64,000 nt of DNA from Amblyomma americanum. Taxonomy: Eukaryota; Arthropoda; Arachnida; Ixodida; Ixodidae. The position numbers were made by a program, and so were the translations under genes. The notes beneath the pieces were generated by a model. The model was not told the DNA's origin and did not search any database. It saw only the letters and a list, made by a program, of their open reading frames with translations. This document shows, piece after piece, positions 25,312 to 37,890 of the stretch (positions are counted from its first letter, which is position 1; each line of letters opens with the position of its first letter). The DNA lies in contig NC_135498.1 of the NCBI RefSeq assembly GCF_052857255.1, positions 158,767,124 through 158,831,123 on the forward strand, read 5' to 3'.

Positions 25312-28300
25312 TGACTCATAATAGCGGTCTTTTTTTTCGACTTCGTTTTAGATCTGCGGTAACGCCAAACGACTGTATCTAAAGACTAGGGACAGCAATA
25401 TTCAGTGAATAGTTTAATGTAGCATGCGCATCGCTTCTGAATGTCACGCTAGACAAGCAAGAGATGACTTCTGGGAGGCATGCTCACAGTTATGTTACGT
25501 TTATGACGCTGTCCACTCATACAACCTTTCCTCTGTTTTTAAAACGGCATCGGGTCATCCAGAGTGTGTTAAACGGTGAGAAATCAGCTTTTTTATAGTC
25601 TTTATTCTCAGTTCAAGCCGCCCATGGGCCGGTTTTTCCTGTCGGTCTCCTCCATACGTAGCGTACCAGAAGGCAAAAATGAGCTGATTTCATTTGGTGT
25701 GATTTGATGACCCCCTCCGTCCACCTTTAGTTCCTTTTTTGCAGCTTTGTACAAGGGGTCCTTGTGATTAACATTTCTCACTAGCATCACAGCCATTTAC
25801 TCTAAGAAGGCAACAACGCACAACATAATGAGACCGAAACTAGGGGATTGCTGCCTTCTTTTCTAGCGTACATCGTAATGTATTGAGTCATATAACGTAA
25901 ACGGCAACGATAAAACCGTAGTGCCAGGCTGGGCGCGTGCTCTGTGCCCCGAAGTTTCGCTGGTTGTTCTTTTGTGCGCTTTGCAGCTTGTGTGGGCTTT
26001 CGAGATCGTGCACCTGGCCTTGACTCGGACCCCGCCACGTAATAGAAATAATATTAGAGTCACGGGTAGGAACCATGACCCTAAAAGGAGGGTCAGTACT
26101 GGCCTGTCACTCGCCGGGATGAACCATGGTGGTGGTTCTGACCTTTGTTGGATCTACTTTTCTATATCAAAATCGCGATTTCCTGCCAACGCCGCAAGAG
26201 GCGGAAGCAACACTCAAGATGTCTACCGCAATTTTGCCTCCATCCGCGTGAAATCCTTCCTCATCTGCCCACAAGAAATGAACATATCGAAGTCCGTGCC
26301 TCCCATATTGTTTAATTTTTCGGAATTTTGCCTGTAATTTCTTTATTTGTAATTCTTTCATTGCCGCTAATTCACATTTCCATACTCCTGCGCCGCTTAA
26401 GCACATTGGGCTTGTGTGCGGCAGTGGCAGTCAGCAATATATACAAGTGGTTCGTCACGCATAGGAAGTAACAATTTTTTTTTTACAAAGTGCACAAACC
26501 TCGGATACATAACTTGCTGCCGTTATGAACGTGATGAGCCAACGTTCTGGAACGATATCTTGCAGAACATCATGCCCTCCAAAAACGGTCTTTCGGCCTT
26601 GAGTAACGGGGTAAAATATACGCAGCTAAAAATCACTACAGCAGAAGTCCTTCGAACAACCTTCTGAATAAAAAAAATTAATGAAATTCACCACTGAAAG
26701 GCTTTTAAAACGGTATGCGTCAGTATTGAGGCTTAAGTCGTATGCTGTGTTCTTAGTGCGGTATGGAATCTAGCATTTATTTCGTTGTGCCAGAAAAGTG
26801 TGCAGTGTCCATAAATTGTTACACCATATCGGAGCATACTGGAGAATCCGGCGTGCGTTATCGTTTTCCTTATATTGTACAGCGGAAACTACATGACGCG
26901 AAGTTTCTTAAAAACGTCAGCTTTTTTAAGAAGATTGCAAGAACAATATTCACTTTCTCAGCAAACATTAAAAATTATTCCTACTCGACTATGGAAATTC
27001 AGCGGGAGTCAATACACTGCACACCTTCCCTCACGCGGCGCAATCGCCGTTAGAAAGTGAGAAAGGAATCCAACTACTTATTTCAACTTTAGTGGTTGTG
27101 ACACTATTTACAGCGCGCTTGCCATATATTAGAGGGTGCCGTCTCAGCCTCGGTTGCCGGCTGAGAGTGCCGCGACAGCTGCGATTTCCTGGCCATTAAA
27201 CCATCATAAAAAAGGGAAGCTGTGAAGTCGAAAAGTTGTAATCGAGGCAAAAGTATTGCCGCAAATCTTTGTAGTGTTTGTTCATTCTTCAAAGTTGCCG
27301 CCACGCCGCTTTATCTTTTTGTAATTTATGGTGCAAGACGCGACAAGATTTATCTCGATTGATTGCACCCAGGCGGAGCCGATTCTACGTTGTTCCAGAA
27401 TGTTGTGTAACTAAATTGCACGCCGTATGTGGAAAGTTGACTCTCAGCTTTAAATTGAGCACAGCCGAGACCAGTGGGCATTCTGTTCGACGACCGCCGA
27501 GCACGCTTGTTGCTTTCGTCGCCGTTGAGTCATTCGGGTCATTCTGGGCCAAGGTCAACCCAATAAACAGTTATCGTTTAAAGAAATTTGGGCTGTCCTC
27601 CTCGCTGCTTCGACTGCCTTCGCCACTACGTGACCGTATTGTAGATGCAGGGGGCATCCCGATTACGGGGTGTAATTAAGATGAGCAAAACTCAGATCGA
27701 TAACATGAAATTATATAACTCAGAAGAATGCGAAGCGAACACAGGCAGAGACTTTGCGATGCTGCCACGAGGGAAAACTGATTAGTTCAGTTATGGTCAC
27801 TTCACGCGCTCGGCGCGAACGCGGGCGGCGCCACATCCTGCAATGACCTGAGGGCGCGGTATCCTGTGCGTCTACAGAGCAGCAGGCGCTGCAGTTATGA
27901 TGCAGTTCTTGGAACATCACTCGCGTTGCAGAAGGGCCATGGATGCAGCTGGAAGGCAACGTCATGCTCTGAACGCTGCAAGTACGCGGGAGGCCAGGAC
28001 CACAAACGTGTGGCGGGTCGAACAGAAGGCGAACGCTCTCTGGACGGTGCGCGCAAACGTGCTGCACGACAAGGTACTCGCACACCGTTCAAGCTTCCTT
28101 GGCGGCCGAGTGTCCGGCCGTGCAGGCTGAAGTTCGCTGTGTGCTTTAGAGGCCGCTGTATGAGATGTTCCTCGCTTCTTGGCTCTGGACAGTTGTGACT
28201 TCACTGCAACAGAAGCTAGGGTTTTTTTTTTCCTATCCATCTTCAAGAAAGCTGTAGAGGCGCCCTAACATTAGCTCTGGCCCGCTTTTCGTCTTAGCAT

Positions 28301-29352
28301 ACGCAGAACAGGCCGAAATTGATAGTTTCCTTCAGGCATGGCGCAAACGCACTCTGGGAGACACGTCAAATATGCCCCACAAATCTCTTCATGTTCTTTG
28401 AGCGCTACTTCCTCTACTTTTTGTCGATGTGGCTCCATTGTTATCGCACTTCACTTAAACTCTAACGCGCGTTTGTGCCTATTGGCTCCGTTTCACTTTT
28501 TGGGGCTCTTCTTGTCCCCCATGAAGCAGCAGTGCCTCAACGGTCAACATGAACCGCTAATTTTTGCCAGCGGAAATGCTTCCTAGAAACACGCAAGGTG
28601 TTTCAGGAAGATATCCTAGCTGTTTAAAGCTTGGGTGATACTTCGGGTTGAGCACCAATGCTCGTAGGTTTGAAACAGAGTGTGGCTTAAAATTCTCTCC
28701 CGTGTATTATATTTGCGCGAGCTTTCTTCTGGTGTGCACGAACGAACGGTCTAAAATTCGCAGACTGGTGAGACAATGATGCTGGCGTTAAATGTGCTCG
28801 TTCAATAAAAAGTAAACAGGTGCTCACTATACCTTTCGGAAGGCGCGACTTATTTCGGAGCTCGACCGGACAACGATGGGAGTAGTTGACCATGGCAGTG
28901 CATAGCAGTCCCAAACAACGAAAGCAGTACCGGACATGGAAGCTCCATCTTGACTATCGAGCTTACGCTGCACGACCGTGCTAATACAAAGGTCCTATTT
29001 ATGCCACTTGCTGTTGCATTACCAAGAGAAAACAAAGCCTCTCCTTTAAGCACAATATCTGGAGAAAGGTGTGAAATATTTAAATGTCGGGTCGTTTCCT
29101 CTCACTGTAGTGACCGGAAAAGATACGCTGGCTACTTATCATGCAGGCGTTTTTAAGCGAAAATGTCTCATATAGGATATTATTTTCAAATTCTGAGGGC
29201 AAAGAATCATGAAAATTTTTTCAAAAACAAAGTGCCTTGCTAAGGAAATGCCACGGCCCGATATCGCCTGCATTTAGCAGAATTCGTAAGATAACATGGA
29301 ATCTCATTCCTTCATGCTTTGGTGTAAAACAATAATTGGAAACTGGCTTTTG
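25312..29352. other. No recognisable gene
   Basis: Open frames of up to 138 codons (for example 25921-26337 and 27278-27679) occur on both strands but show no recognisable domain or splice-linked neighbours. GC content rises around 27780-28150. No SINE or LINE similarity was seen. Confidence 0.4.
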
Positions 29353-29463
29353 ACAAAACGAGATGACGCAGTAACTGTCTCACATATCGAGGTGGACACC
29401 CGAACCACGCCGTAAAGGATGGGTCAAAGGAGGGCGTGAAAGAATAAAGCAAGAAAGGAGGTG
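29353..29463 (-). mobile_element. Long-type SINE, part 1 (split by a LINE)
   Basis: GACGCAGTAACTGTCTCAC through CCGAACCACGCCGTAAAGG and AATAAAGCAAGAAAGGAG is the 3' half of the long SINE. It continues at 31345 after the LINE insertion, with GGAGGTG here matching GGAGATG there. Confidence 0.8.
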
Positions 29464-31344
29464 GTGGTGGTGGTGGTAAACATTTATTATTTACAAGGAG
29501 GTGTTTGGGCCCAGGCCCTATGGCCCAGGTCCTCACAAATCTAGGTGGAGCCCCTATTCCGGAGCCCCAATCGCGTCTAGCGCCGCTCGCGCCCTGGCGA
29601 CCAAGGTCTGTTGGGACTGCAGGTCATGTAAGTTGAGCAGCGCCGCCTCCCAGGCCTCCCTAGAAGGGTGGGAGATGAAGGATTGGGAAGAGTGGGGATT
29701 GGAAGGGCAGGCCCAGACCATATGGAAAACGTCCGAGAACGTCGTTCCGCACAGCCTGCAGCCACCATCAAATTCTTAATTGAAGTGTTTCAATACTGCC
29801 GGGCACAGCATTGTATTTGTAAAAATTTTGAGAAAAAGCCATTCGTCTGCTCTCCGGAGACCCTTACAGGGTTCTGGAAAGCGAAGATGACTGTCCTTAT
29901 AATATGTAGTGATGTCTTTGAATGTAATTAGATATTGGGTAGGCTCGTAGTAGGCTTCCTGAGCAAGTGTGAGTGCCCGGGGAGAGAGCGCGCGGGCCGC
30001 CTGATCGGCTAACTCATTGCCCTGGAGTCCCTGGTGGCCGGGAGCCCATATAAGGTTACAGTTTGGAGGGTCACTGGACAGACAGCAATTTTGTAGGATG
30101 CGCCAGGCGAGAGGAGGTATCCAACCCAGCTCATAGTTCCGACAGGCCCCCTTCGAGTCGGTAATGATGTGTTTCACTTGTGGGAGAGAGAGTGAAGCGC
30201 AATCGCGATTTCCTCTGCGTGTGTTGCACTGTTGGGGCGGAAAGTGAGTCCTGCCACTGTGGTGTTGTCGTGGACCACTGCTGCGGTGAACCACCCCCTA
30301 CGATGGAGACCGGCAATGTCCACGTAACACACGTGTTGTTGTCGACCATAATGTCGCTCCAGTGCTTCCGCACGAGCCTGGCGGCGGCCATTGTGGTCAG
30401 AGAGTGACATTTTGCGGGGAATGGGTCGCACCCTGAGGGCGCGTCTCCAGGGTTCTGGCGCTCGTACCCGTTCCTCAAAGGTGATGGTGTGTTGAATGTG
30501 GAGTCGGTCAAGAATGCGGCGACCGGATGGCGTTTGTGATATGCGCGTATATTGGTTGACGAGATGGGCGTCTCGGAGTTCCCGATAGGTGTTGACCACC
30601 CCCATGTCCAACAAACGCTGGTTGGATGTGGTAATGGGAAGGTCAAGAGCCCGTTTGATGACTTTGCGGTGCATGACCTCGAGTTGGTCCTCGTCGTGTT
30701 TCCGCATGTGAAGGTAGGGGGTTGAGTAGAGAATTCTACTCGCTACAAAGGCATGTGCCAGCCGCAAGGCATCTTTGCTTCGTAACCCCCCACGCTTGTT
30801 GGAGACTCGGCGTACCATACGGCCCACCTGATCGCTATACATGCGGAGTTTTGCGAGTGTTGTGTCCGGTCTGCGTTGTTGGTGAATAAAGGGCCGAGGA
30901 TGCGGATCTCCTTGGCCTCTCTAATCGGGCCCGAAGGGAGTGTGAGGTGAATTGAAGTGACATCCCGAGGAGAGGATCGAATATGGACAAATTCAGATTT
31001 GGTGGGAGCCCACTGGAGACCACAGTATGCAGCGTAAGTGTCCACTGCCTCCGCTGCCTGTTGTAGGCAGGTCTCCATGTGCCCGAGATTGCCTTCTGTT
31101 GTCCAGATAGAGATATCATCCGCATATAGGGCATATCGGATGCCAGACATAGAGCTTAATTTTGCCGGAAGGTCCTTCATTGCGAGGTTGAAGAGGAGGG
31201 GAGATAAAACCGCATTCTGTGGTGTACCCCGGGATCCGATGGTATAGGGTCCGTGTTCCTTGTCTTTAACTTGAATGTAGGCCTGTCGATTCGTGAGAAA
31301 TTGCCAGATGTATCGCTATGTATTCTGACCACAGTTGGTATCTT
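29464..31344 (-). mobile_element. I-clade LINE, 5'-truncated: end of reverse transcriptase plus RNase H
   Basis: The minus strand enters in the reverse transcriptase before motif C (ALYADDISIW, intact YADD). It passes through the thumb region (RLAHAFVASRILYSTPYL, LDLPITTSNQRLLDMG) into an RNase H with the expected acidic residues (YVDIAGL, THAEEIAIAL, IITDSKGA) and WAPGHQGLQGNELADQAA. The C-terminal part breaks into short frames with a frameshift near 29780. The 3' end is TAAATGTTTACCACC followed by ACC repeats (about 29464-29475). RT and RNase H would have carried out target-primed reverse transcription. It inserted into a SINE. Frameshifts at about 30840, 30175 and 29780 make it inactive. 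Confidence 0.85.
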
Positions 31345-31538
31345 GGAGATGCCGTAGTGGATGTCTCCGGGATAATTTAGACTACCTGGGGATCTTTATT
31401 GCGCACTGACATCGCACAGCACACGGGTGCCTTTTACATTTCACCTCCATTGAAACGCGGCCGCCGTGGTCGGGTTCGAACCCGGGTGCTCCGCATCGGT
31501 AGACGAGCGCCTTAACCACTGAGTCACTACAGGCGGTG
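31345..31538 (-). mobile_element. Long-type SINE, part 2 (split by a LINE)
   Basis: GATGCCGTAGTGGATGTCTCC continues the SINE from 29463 through GACATCGCACAGCACACGG to the tRNA-like head (GGTCGGGTTCGAACCCGGG, then CTTAACCACTGAGTCAC). Confidence 0.85.
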
Positions 31539-32025
31539 GGTTAGTAAAAACGACGCACCTCTTGAGGAGTGGCGCTCTGACTTGCGCCTTTAGTAACGGT
31601 ACAAAGATTTTAGTGTCGAAAGTCAGGGTTCGCGCGTTAGATTTATGGAATAGAATTTATTCACTAATTTCTGAATTTATGTTCATTTGTCCGCCAAATC
31701 TGTACAAATACGTACAAATGTACGAATCTCTAGTCCGTCCTCTTCTTGAATATGCATCTGTGGCCTATAGGCCGAGCCGGGCAAGCGAAATCAGGAATAA
31801 TGGCTGTACAGAGGCAAGCAGTTCGCTTCATCTTTCAGCGATATGGCCGTAATTTTTCTCTGTGTTCCGATCATTTATCAGTAAATTTAACTCCTCTGTC
31901 AGAACACCACCGCACCGACATTTAAATTTTCTGCATTGAATTATTAATTCTCATTATCGCCTCTCGCAAAAGACTTACTTAACGTGCGCCCAACCAACCT
32001 CATCAAGAAACTACCAACCGCTAAA

Positions 32026-33188
32026 TTAGGACTGATGCTTGGGCGAGTTGGTATGCCATGTTCAAGAAGAACAGCGCGAAAAGACAAGGACCACAGGATG
32101 ATACACAAAGACAAGCGCTGACTTTCAACTAAAGATTTATTGCTCGGAACGTGGTAATAAATACATCAGGCTCTAAGCAACAAAAAGAACACATAGGAGT
32201 GATACACACTTGTCCACGCACACAAAAAATACCAAACAGATACAGCAGCATTACTTCCTTGCAGATAGAAATTCTAATTCTTTCTTTCACAAAGATATGG
32301 AGGGATTACGGATACATGCGTCATTTAGCCGGGCGATTTCAGCAGCTTCAATGATTTCTGGAGTCAGCGTTTTGGGGTGTCTACTTAACACTTTTGTTTG
32401 TTGGAAGAATGATTGGCACGTTTTGCTTTCGCAGTCTCGGCAGTGGATGCCGAGGTGCCCTTTAACAGTATTATAAACAGTGATATTATGTTCTCTTAGG
32501 CGCTCGTTCACACATCTGCCCATCTGGCCAACATACTCTTTCCCGCACGAAAGTGGAATAGAATAAATGACACCTTCTTGGCATGCAACAAACTTATTTT
32601 CATGCTTTATGGAACACTTTTTTGGCGTGAATTCATCATTAACTCGTTTACACAATTTCCCAAGCTTTTCGGGAGCCGAAAAAACAACTCTTACTTGAGC
32701 TCGGTTGCCTATCTTCTTTAGCTTATGGGAAAATTTATGAATGTAAGGAACAACTGTTGTTTTTTCTTTTTCCTTGGCAGACTCTGTCAGATCATTCTTG
32801 TTGTTTTTGCTTAAACTTGCGAGCATCGATTCAGAAACGGACCCGAGCAGTTGCTTGGGATATCCTGCCTTTACAAGGCGATCAGTTTGCTGGTTGAAAC
32901 TGTCTTGTTGAGCATGAATGCAAGATTTGTTTAGAGCGTTGTAATAGCATGACTTAGCCACGGCACGTTTAACTAGCTTGGAATCTGCAAGGAAGTAATG
33001 CTGCTGTATCTGTTTGGTATTTTTTGTGTGCGTGGACAAGTGTGTATCACTCCTATGTGTTCTTTTTGTTGCTTAGAGCCTGATGTATTTATTACCACGT
33101 TCCGAGCAATAAATCTTTAGTTGAAAGTCAGCGCTTGTCTTTGTGTATCATCCTTTGGTCCTTGTCTTTTCGCGCTGTTCTTCTTGAA
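32026..33188 (-). mobile_element. 5'-truncated Penelope-like element with 11-bp target duplication
   Basis: CAACCGCTAAA occurs at 32015-32025 and 33189-33199. The minus-strand frame 33039-32287 is open for 250 codons. It ends in a GIY-YIG domain (VIYSIPLSCGKEYVGQMG, then RLREH) with IHCRDCESKTC and IIEAAEIARLNDACIRNPSISL in parts, the typical PLE C-terminus. The RT domain is absent. Inverted arms of about 210 bp (32059-32269 and 32982-33190) flank it. A 33-bp extension (32026-32058) lies outside the left arm, a feature I recall from Penelope itself. The first ~17 codons of the frame are read from the right arm and are probably not native. Confidence 0.87.
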
Positions 33189-33462
33189 CAACCGCTAAAC
33201 ATTGCTCTTTTTTTACGCGCGGTCTTAATTACTTATGTTCAGTTTTTTTTTTCATCGAACAATAGCTATTAGAACTCGTTTTCTTGTAGCACCCGCGCAC
33301 TTCCACTGAATAAGTTTCTTGATTGCTTTGAAGCTGGTTAGGGCATTGCATGTCTGTGTGCGTGTTTGGTGTTTCTTGGTGTTGCCTTGTAGGTGGCTAG
33401 CGCCTAATACTTATTTACCGACTCCTGCCATAGCCCAGAAAAAAAATGAGCTGCATTATGTA

Positions 33463-33545
<83 letters not shown>

Positions 33546-33547
33546 AT
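33463..33547 (+). repeat. (AAAT)n tail
   Basis: About 85 bp of AAAT repeats forming the 3' tail of the CR1-like LINE, expanded beyond the usual few units. Confidence 0.93.
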
Positions 33548-33559
33548 GTGATGGGCCAC

Positions 33560-36500
33560 GTTAAAAATAAGACTACGTAGGAGTCTGATGGAGGGTAAGT
33601 ATTACTGGAGCCGCTAAGGCAACTCCCGTTGTCACAGCGCTCTTTATAGCACGTACTGTGTGGTGTCTCCGCCGCCGTTGGCTCACCTCACTGCAAGCGC
33701 TGCTTTCAGCCGAAGCCACCCAAGCCGGACTCCTGCTCTCACGCGGCCTACCAACAACCGGATCGCTCCCGGTGTCGCCAACGCCGGGCTCCCTGGAAGC
33801 AGGTGCCAAACCAAGCGGCTCCTCTCGGTCTAGCAGCTGCTCCAGTCGACGCTCCAGCCGTTGCCACAGCCTGTACTTCCCACCGCTGGGATCCTCGGCG
33901 GCCGCATCATCCACTCCGGACACAATCTCCACCAATCAAACAGGTGAACGGGGCGGTTGTGACCTCCGAATCCACTCTTCAGATCTCGGAGGGGCAGGTC
34001 CTAACCTCTGGAATCTCCCTTGTGGGAAAACTCTTTACATTCCTTGGCAGGAAATCCAGGCTATACATCACAACGCCGCCCTCTTCCAGGCAAAGTATCC
34101 TGCCCCTTGCTCCCCTGACAAGCCACACCTCGCTCATCTGCTCTGAACGCCCAACCAACACCGACAACGGCCTCTGAGCCGGAAATCCCCAAAATCTCAC
34201 AATCCATGGACTGAGTCCACACCTCCCCACAAAGGGAAGACCACCTCCTTCCCTAAGCGGTCAGTCTGGGTAGACTCCGCCGCCGAACTCGAGGCAAAAT
34301 TAAACAACAAATTCGAGGCCTTGGAAGCCAAGACAGTCATATTCGCGCAGAAAACGCTCCAATAATAGTAAGTTCAACAAACTCAACAACAACTTCCGGC
34401 TCTCATACAGCAGGTAAGCGACCGCTGGCTGGCGTTGTAGGCACTCGACTCGCCTACCTTCCCTTAACCATACACACACCTCCCTCGACCACCATCCCGT
34501 CCGCGCTCCCACCATCGACTACCACCCCACAGCTTCATTTTCGCACCCCACAACTCCAGCATAGCTTGTCACCGCCAAGTTGATGTGTGAGAGTGGAATT
34601 GCAAGGAATTTCGCCTCAAGCGAGGTACCCAGCCGCTCGACATTGAAGGCACCTATTCCAAGCTCCGATTTAATAGCCGTTCTGGAGTCTAACGGCTCGA
34701 CCAAACTGGCAGGCTTCAAAGATCAAGGGTGGTCAGTAGTACAGCACTGGGGAACCGCTGGGTAGTGACAACTCCGATATCTCCCCCACCCCTCGCAAGC
34801 ATACCCCATAAACGTACTACCCGCCAGGCGCATATCACAGACGGACATTTTCCGCCCCCGGCATGATCAAACCGCTCTTCCCAAATCACCAACCTCTTTG
34901 CTAAATTACCCGACTTAAAGAAGATATTCCCGCAGTGACCAATACCAAAGAGGGTATCACTTCGGACGAGCATCCCGAGATCGATAGCCGCCTACTGCAC
35001 CTCAAATACGCTTACGCGAGTCTCACGAGTTGGTGGAAAACCCAACGCTTCAACCACATGTTGCATAGCAGGGTAGTACAGCTGGAGCTGCAGATAGATG
35101 ATCACACCCTGAGTATTACCCGCCAGCAGTGGGGGCAGATCTGTGACACCATGCGCGGCCAACTCAGCCAAAACGTGGCGTCTCTTTGACATCTACTTAA
35201 TCCCGACCAGAGAGAATTGGCCCAATGGGAGCACCTCCCTGGCACAGTACCCTGGTACGGACACGGACCTGCTGGCAGATCTCGGCGCCCGTTACCTCGA
35301 CACAACTCATGATGATCCACTCCCCACATACGAAGGCCACCCTAACGAGGCCCTCGACGCTGACATAACTGAGGCAGAGTCCACTGTGCACTCGGCCAGC
35401 TTCGCCCGATTTCGGCGCCGGACCCGAATGACACCTCTAATAAGGTATTACAAAACCTAGAGTCGGCGTCTGTTTCAGCCCTGACGCAGCTCATGAACGA
35501 CTGCTGTGTGGAGGGAGAGCTCCACCAGGAGTGAAAACACGTCAGAGTCACGTTCTTCCCCAAATAAGGGAAGCCCTAGGCCACTGAAAACCTCTGATTT
35601 TTCTCACTTCGCGTGTTGGGAAGCTGAAGGAGCACGGAATAGTTGCCCTCAGATTTACGCGGATGGCATTGATCTCATTCCCCCACCATGATTGGCTCTG
35701 ACAACACACATCCACTCAAGACGTATTGCTTCACATTTCTAAGGAGACCATCACGAAAGCGTCTGAGAACATCTCTAATGATACGATTATCAAGAACTTC
35801 TCGCTCTTTAACTGGGGTGAACAAACTTTTCGCTAGGTAAGGGCCTTTCTCTACGAGCGCACCTCGGAACTGACACTCGGCAATGTGGTATCTGGCCCCA
35901 TTCTTATCGGCACCCGAGGGACACCCCAAGGCTCACCATTGTTTTCTTTCCTCTTCGTTCTCACCTTCATTACGCTACCACAGAAACCCGCACAAATCTC
36001 CAACCTTCATTATTCGCTCCACGAAGTTGACGTCATCCTTTGGGATGACGTCATTAGGCAGTATATGTAATAGGGTATATGTAATGCCGCAGCAGGCAGT
36101 ATATGTAATCGAGTCCCATGTCTCTGTGAATAATAATTAGTAATTTGTTTTTTGAAAAAAGGAAATGGCGCAGTATCTGTCTCATATATCGTTGGACACC
36201 TGAACCGCGCCGTAAGGGAAGGGATAAAGGAGGGAGTGAAAGAAGAAAGGAAGAGAGAGGTGCCGTAGTGGAGGGCTCCGGAATAATTTCGACCACCTGG
36301 GGATCTTTAAAGTGCACTGACATCGCACAGCACACGGGCGCCTTAGCGTTTTTCCTCCATAAAAACGCAGCCGCCGCGGACGGGTTCGAACCCGGGAACT
36401 CCGGATCTGTAGTCGATGTCTCAGTGGCAGGACTGGAATGCAGTCCCGGAAAACTTGTGCTACTCCGTAACCAGCCCTACGAAAAGGGGATCCCGCCTAT

Positions 36501-37890
36501 CCTATAGTATACGTAGGGGGACTCTAAATTAAGGAGGTCAGGATTATCAACGTACTAGCGATGTTCGTTGAGTGCGATCGCCGGAACTCGGACGCACTGA
36601 CCCGACTTATTAACCATGAATCGCTAATTATCAGCCTGATGAAGTACATCGCCGCTTGCTGGCGGGACACGATGGAGGACTACTTCCGCTGTCTGGTGTA
36701 GGCATTTGTCCTAAACCGATTCTCTTGCACTCTCCCCTACCTCTACCCCTTTGCAGTCGAACGCAACAAAGTGCATGGTCATATCCGCCAGGTGACCGCG
36801 CCGCCCTTCACATACCACACAGCACCGCCACAGCCGGACCTCTGGCCCAGAGGGCACACAATACAGTGCATGACGTCTTCGAGGCACCCCTCACGTCTCA
36901 GTACTAGCGTCTTTCTCAGTCAGGTGGAGCTCTCCATCATTCGCAGACTCAGAATTGGATGTGAGTCACATCAACCGGACCTGGTGCAGCTCCCCATCAC
37001 ACTCACTGAGCACATGGCTTTCCTCCTCTACCCCGTAATATGCACCCTGTGCATCACGAAGGTCGACGCCGGGCAGAGGCCAAGGAGTTACATAAGAAAT
37101 ATTGACACTACTCCACAGCAATAGAAGTTGACGCCGCATAACACCCCGGTCGCCTGGCCTTTGCCCTAACAGCGTTGACTGGAACCAGTATGTTCGTATC
37201 CGCAGCAGCAGTATGTGCTACATAAACCAGAAATTGTGGAGGAAGCAGCAATACCTTCCGCGATAGCTTCGACTGATGCCGACCTCATCTTCACCGAATC
37301 TAAACCAGCCATACGCAAATTTGCGAAAGGCCGAGTTTACACCTCTATCCTCTTCCGTCCAAGAACTATCACTACTCCTTCACTTCTTCACCCTGGTATG
37401 TGTTTCAGCCCTTCCTCCAACCCAGGAATCGAGACCACCCGAGGATTCGTCAGCCGGGGTGTGGGCGACTGTAAGAGAAAGCTGCTCTCATATCATTATA
37501 TCATCCTGCACTACCACCTCAAGCGGTAGCCGTACCCCATGACAAATCGCTAAGGCTTAGACAAGCCCCTGGCGCCACCTTCAAACCTAGTAATTTTCTT
37601 TCCCTCTCATTTTTTACCTCGTCTATCCTGGCCAGTATTCTCCAAATTGTGATGCCAGGCGCCAGCCACACTAGATAACATAATTTGGGCTGTCCTAGGG
37701 AAACGCATCCCCCGGACCTAATGGAGCTCCGAACTTCCGAGCGGTGGGAGGCCGTGCTGATCAGCTCCTGCCCAGAGTTCCAACTCTGGGCCATGGAGCG
37801 GACTCTCAAGTTCGCCGAGGACGAAGGGCTCCCTGCCGGTTAGCACGGATCCAAACCACCTAGACCGGCTCCACAGGCCGAAAAAATAAG
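33560..37890 (+). mobile_element. Decayed I-clade LINE, ORF1 through RNase H
   Basis: Order on the + strand: Pro/Ser-rich ORF1 remnants (33658-34380, with LEAKLNNKFEALEAK near 34290), an endonuclease start (EWNCKEFRLKRGTQPLDIEG near 34596, mostly deleted after), the linker (LTSWWKTQRFNHML, 35020), RT motif B (RGTPQGSPLFSFLF, 35909), then a ruined motif C (LHEVDVILW where YADD is expected). A SINE at 36147 separates this from the thumb (GLECSPGKLVLLRNQPY, 36430) and RNase H (FVSAAAVCAT, 37193; then ADLIFTESKPAI, 37284). It ends near 37850. Many frameshifts and stops. It lacks the catalytic YADD and could not be mobile. Confidence 0.72.
36147..36416 (-). mobile_element. Long-type tRNA-derived SINE inside the LINE
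   Basis: Nearly complete copy from AAAGGAAATGGCGCAGTATC to the box B region (GGGTTCGAACCCGGG), cut before the box A part of the tRNA head. It lies between RT motif C and the thumb of the LINE. Confidence 0.85.

Larger units (their letters stand above)
31562..33547 (+). mobile_element. CR1/L2-like LINE remnant, interrupted by a Penelope-like element
   Basis: 31650-31850 encodes PPNLYKYVQMYESLVRPLLEYASVAYRPSRASEI, in pieces, the region after the RT thumb of CR1/L2-like LINEs (LVRPLLEYAS is diagnostic). A frameshift near 31800 follows; NAVQRQAVRFIF-like sequence continues in another frame. At 32025 a Penelope-like element interrupts it. The remainder, 33200-33547, is the 3' UTR ending in an (AAAT)n tail. 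Confidence 0.7.

Noticed and set aside
32287..33039. Full 250-codon frame as an intact protein gene
   Set aside because: Its first part is read from the inverted arm of a Penelope-like element and the RT is missing, so it is a truncated element.
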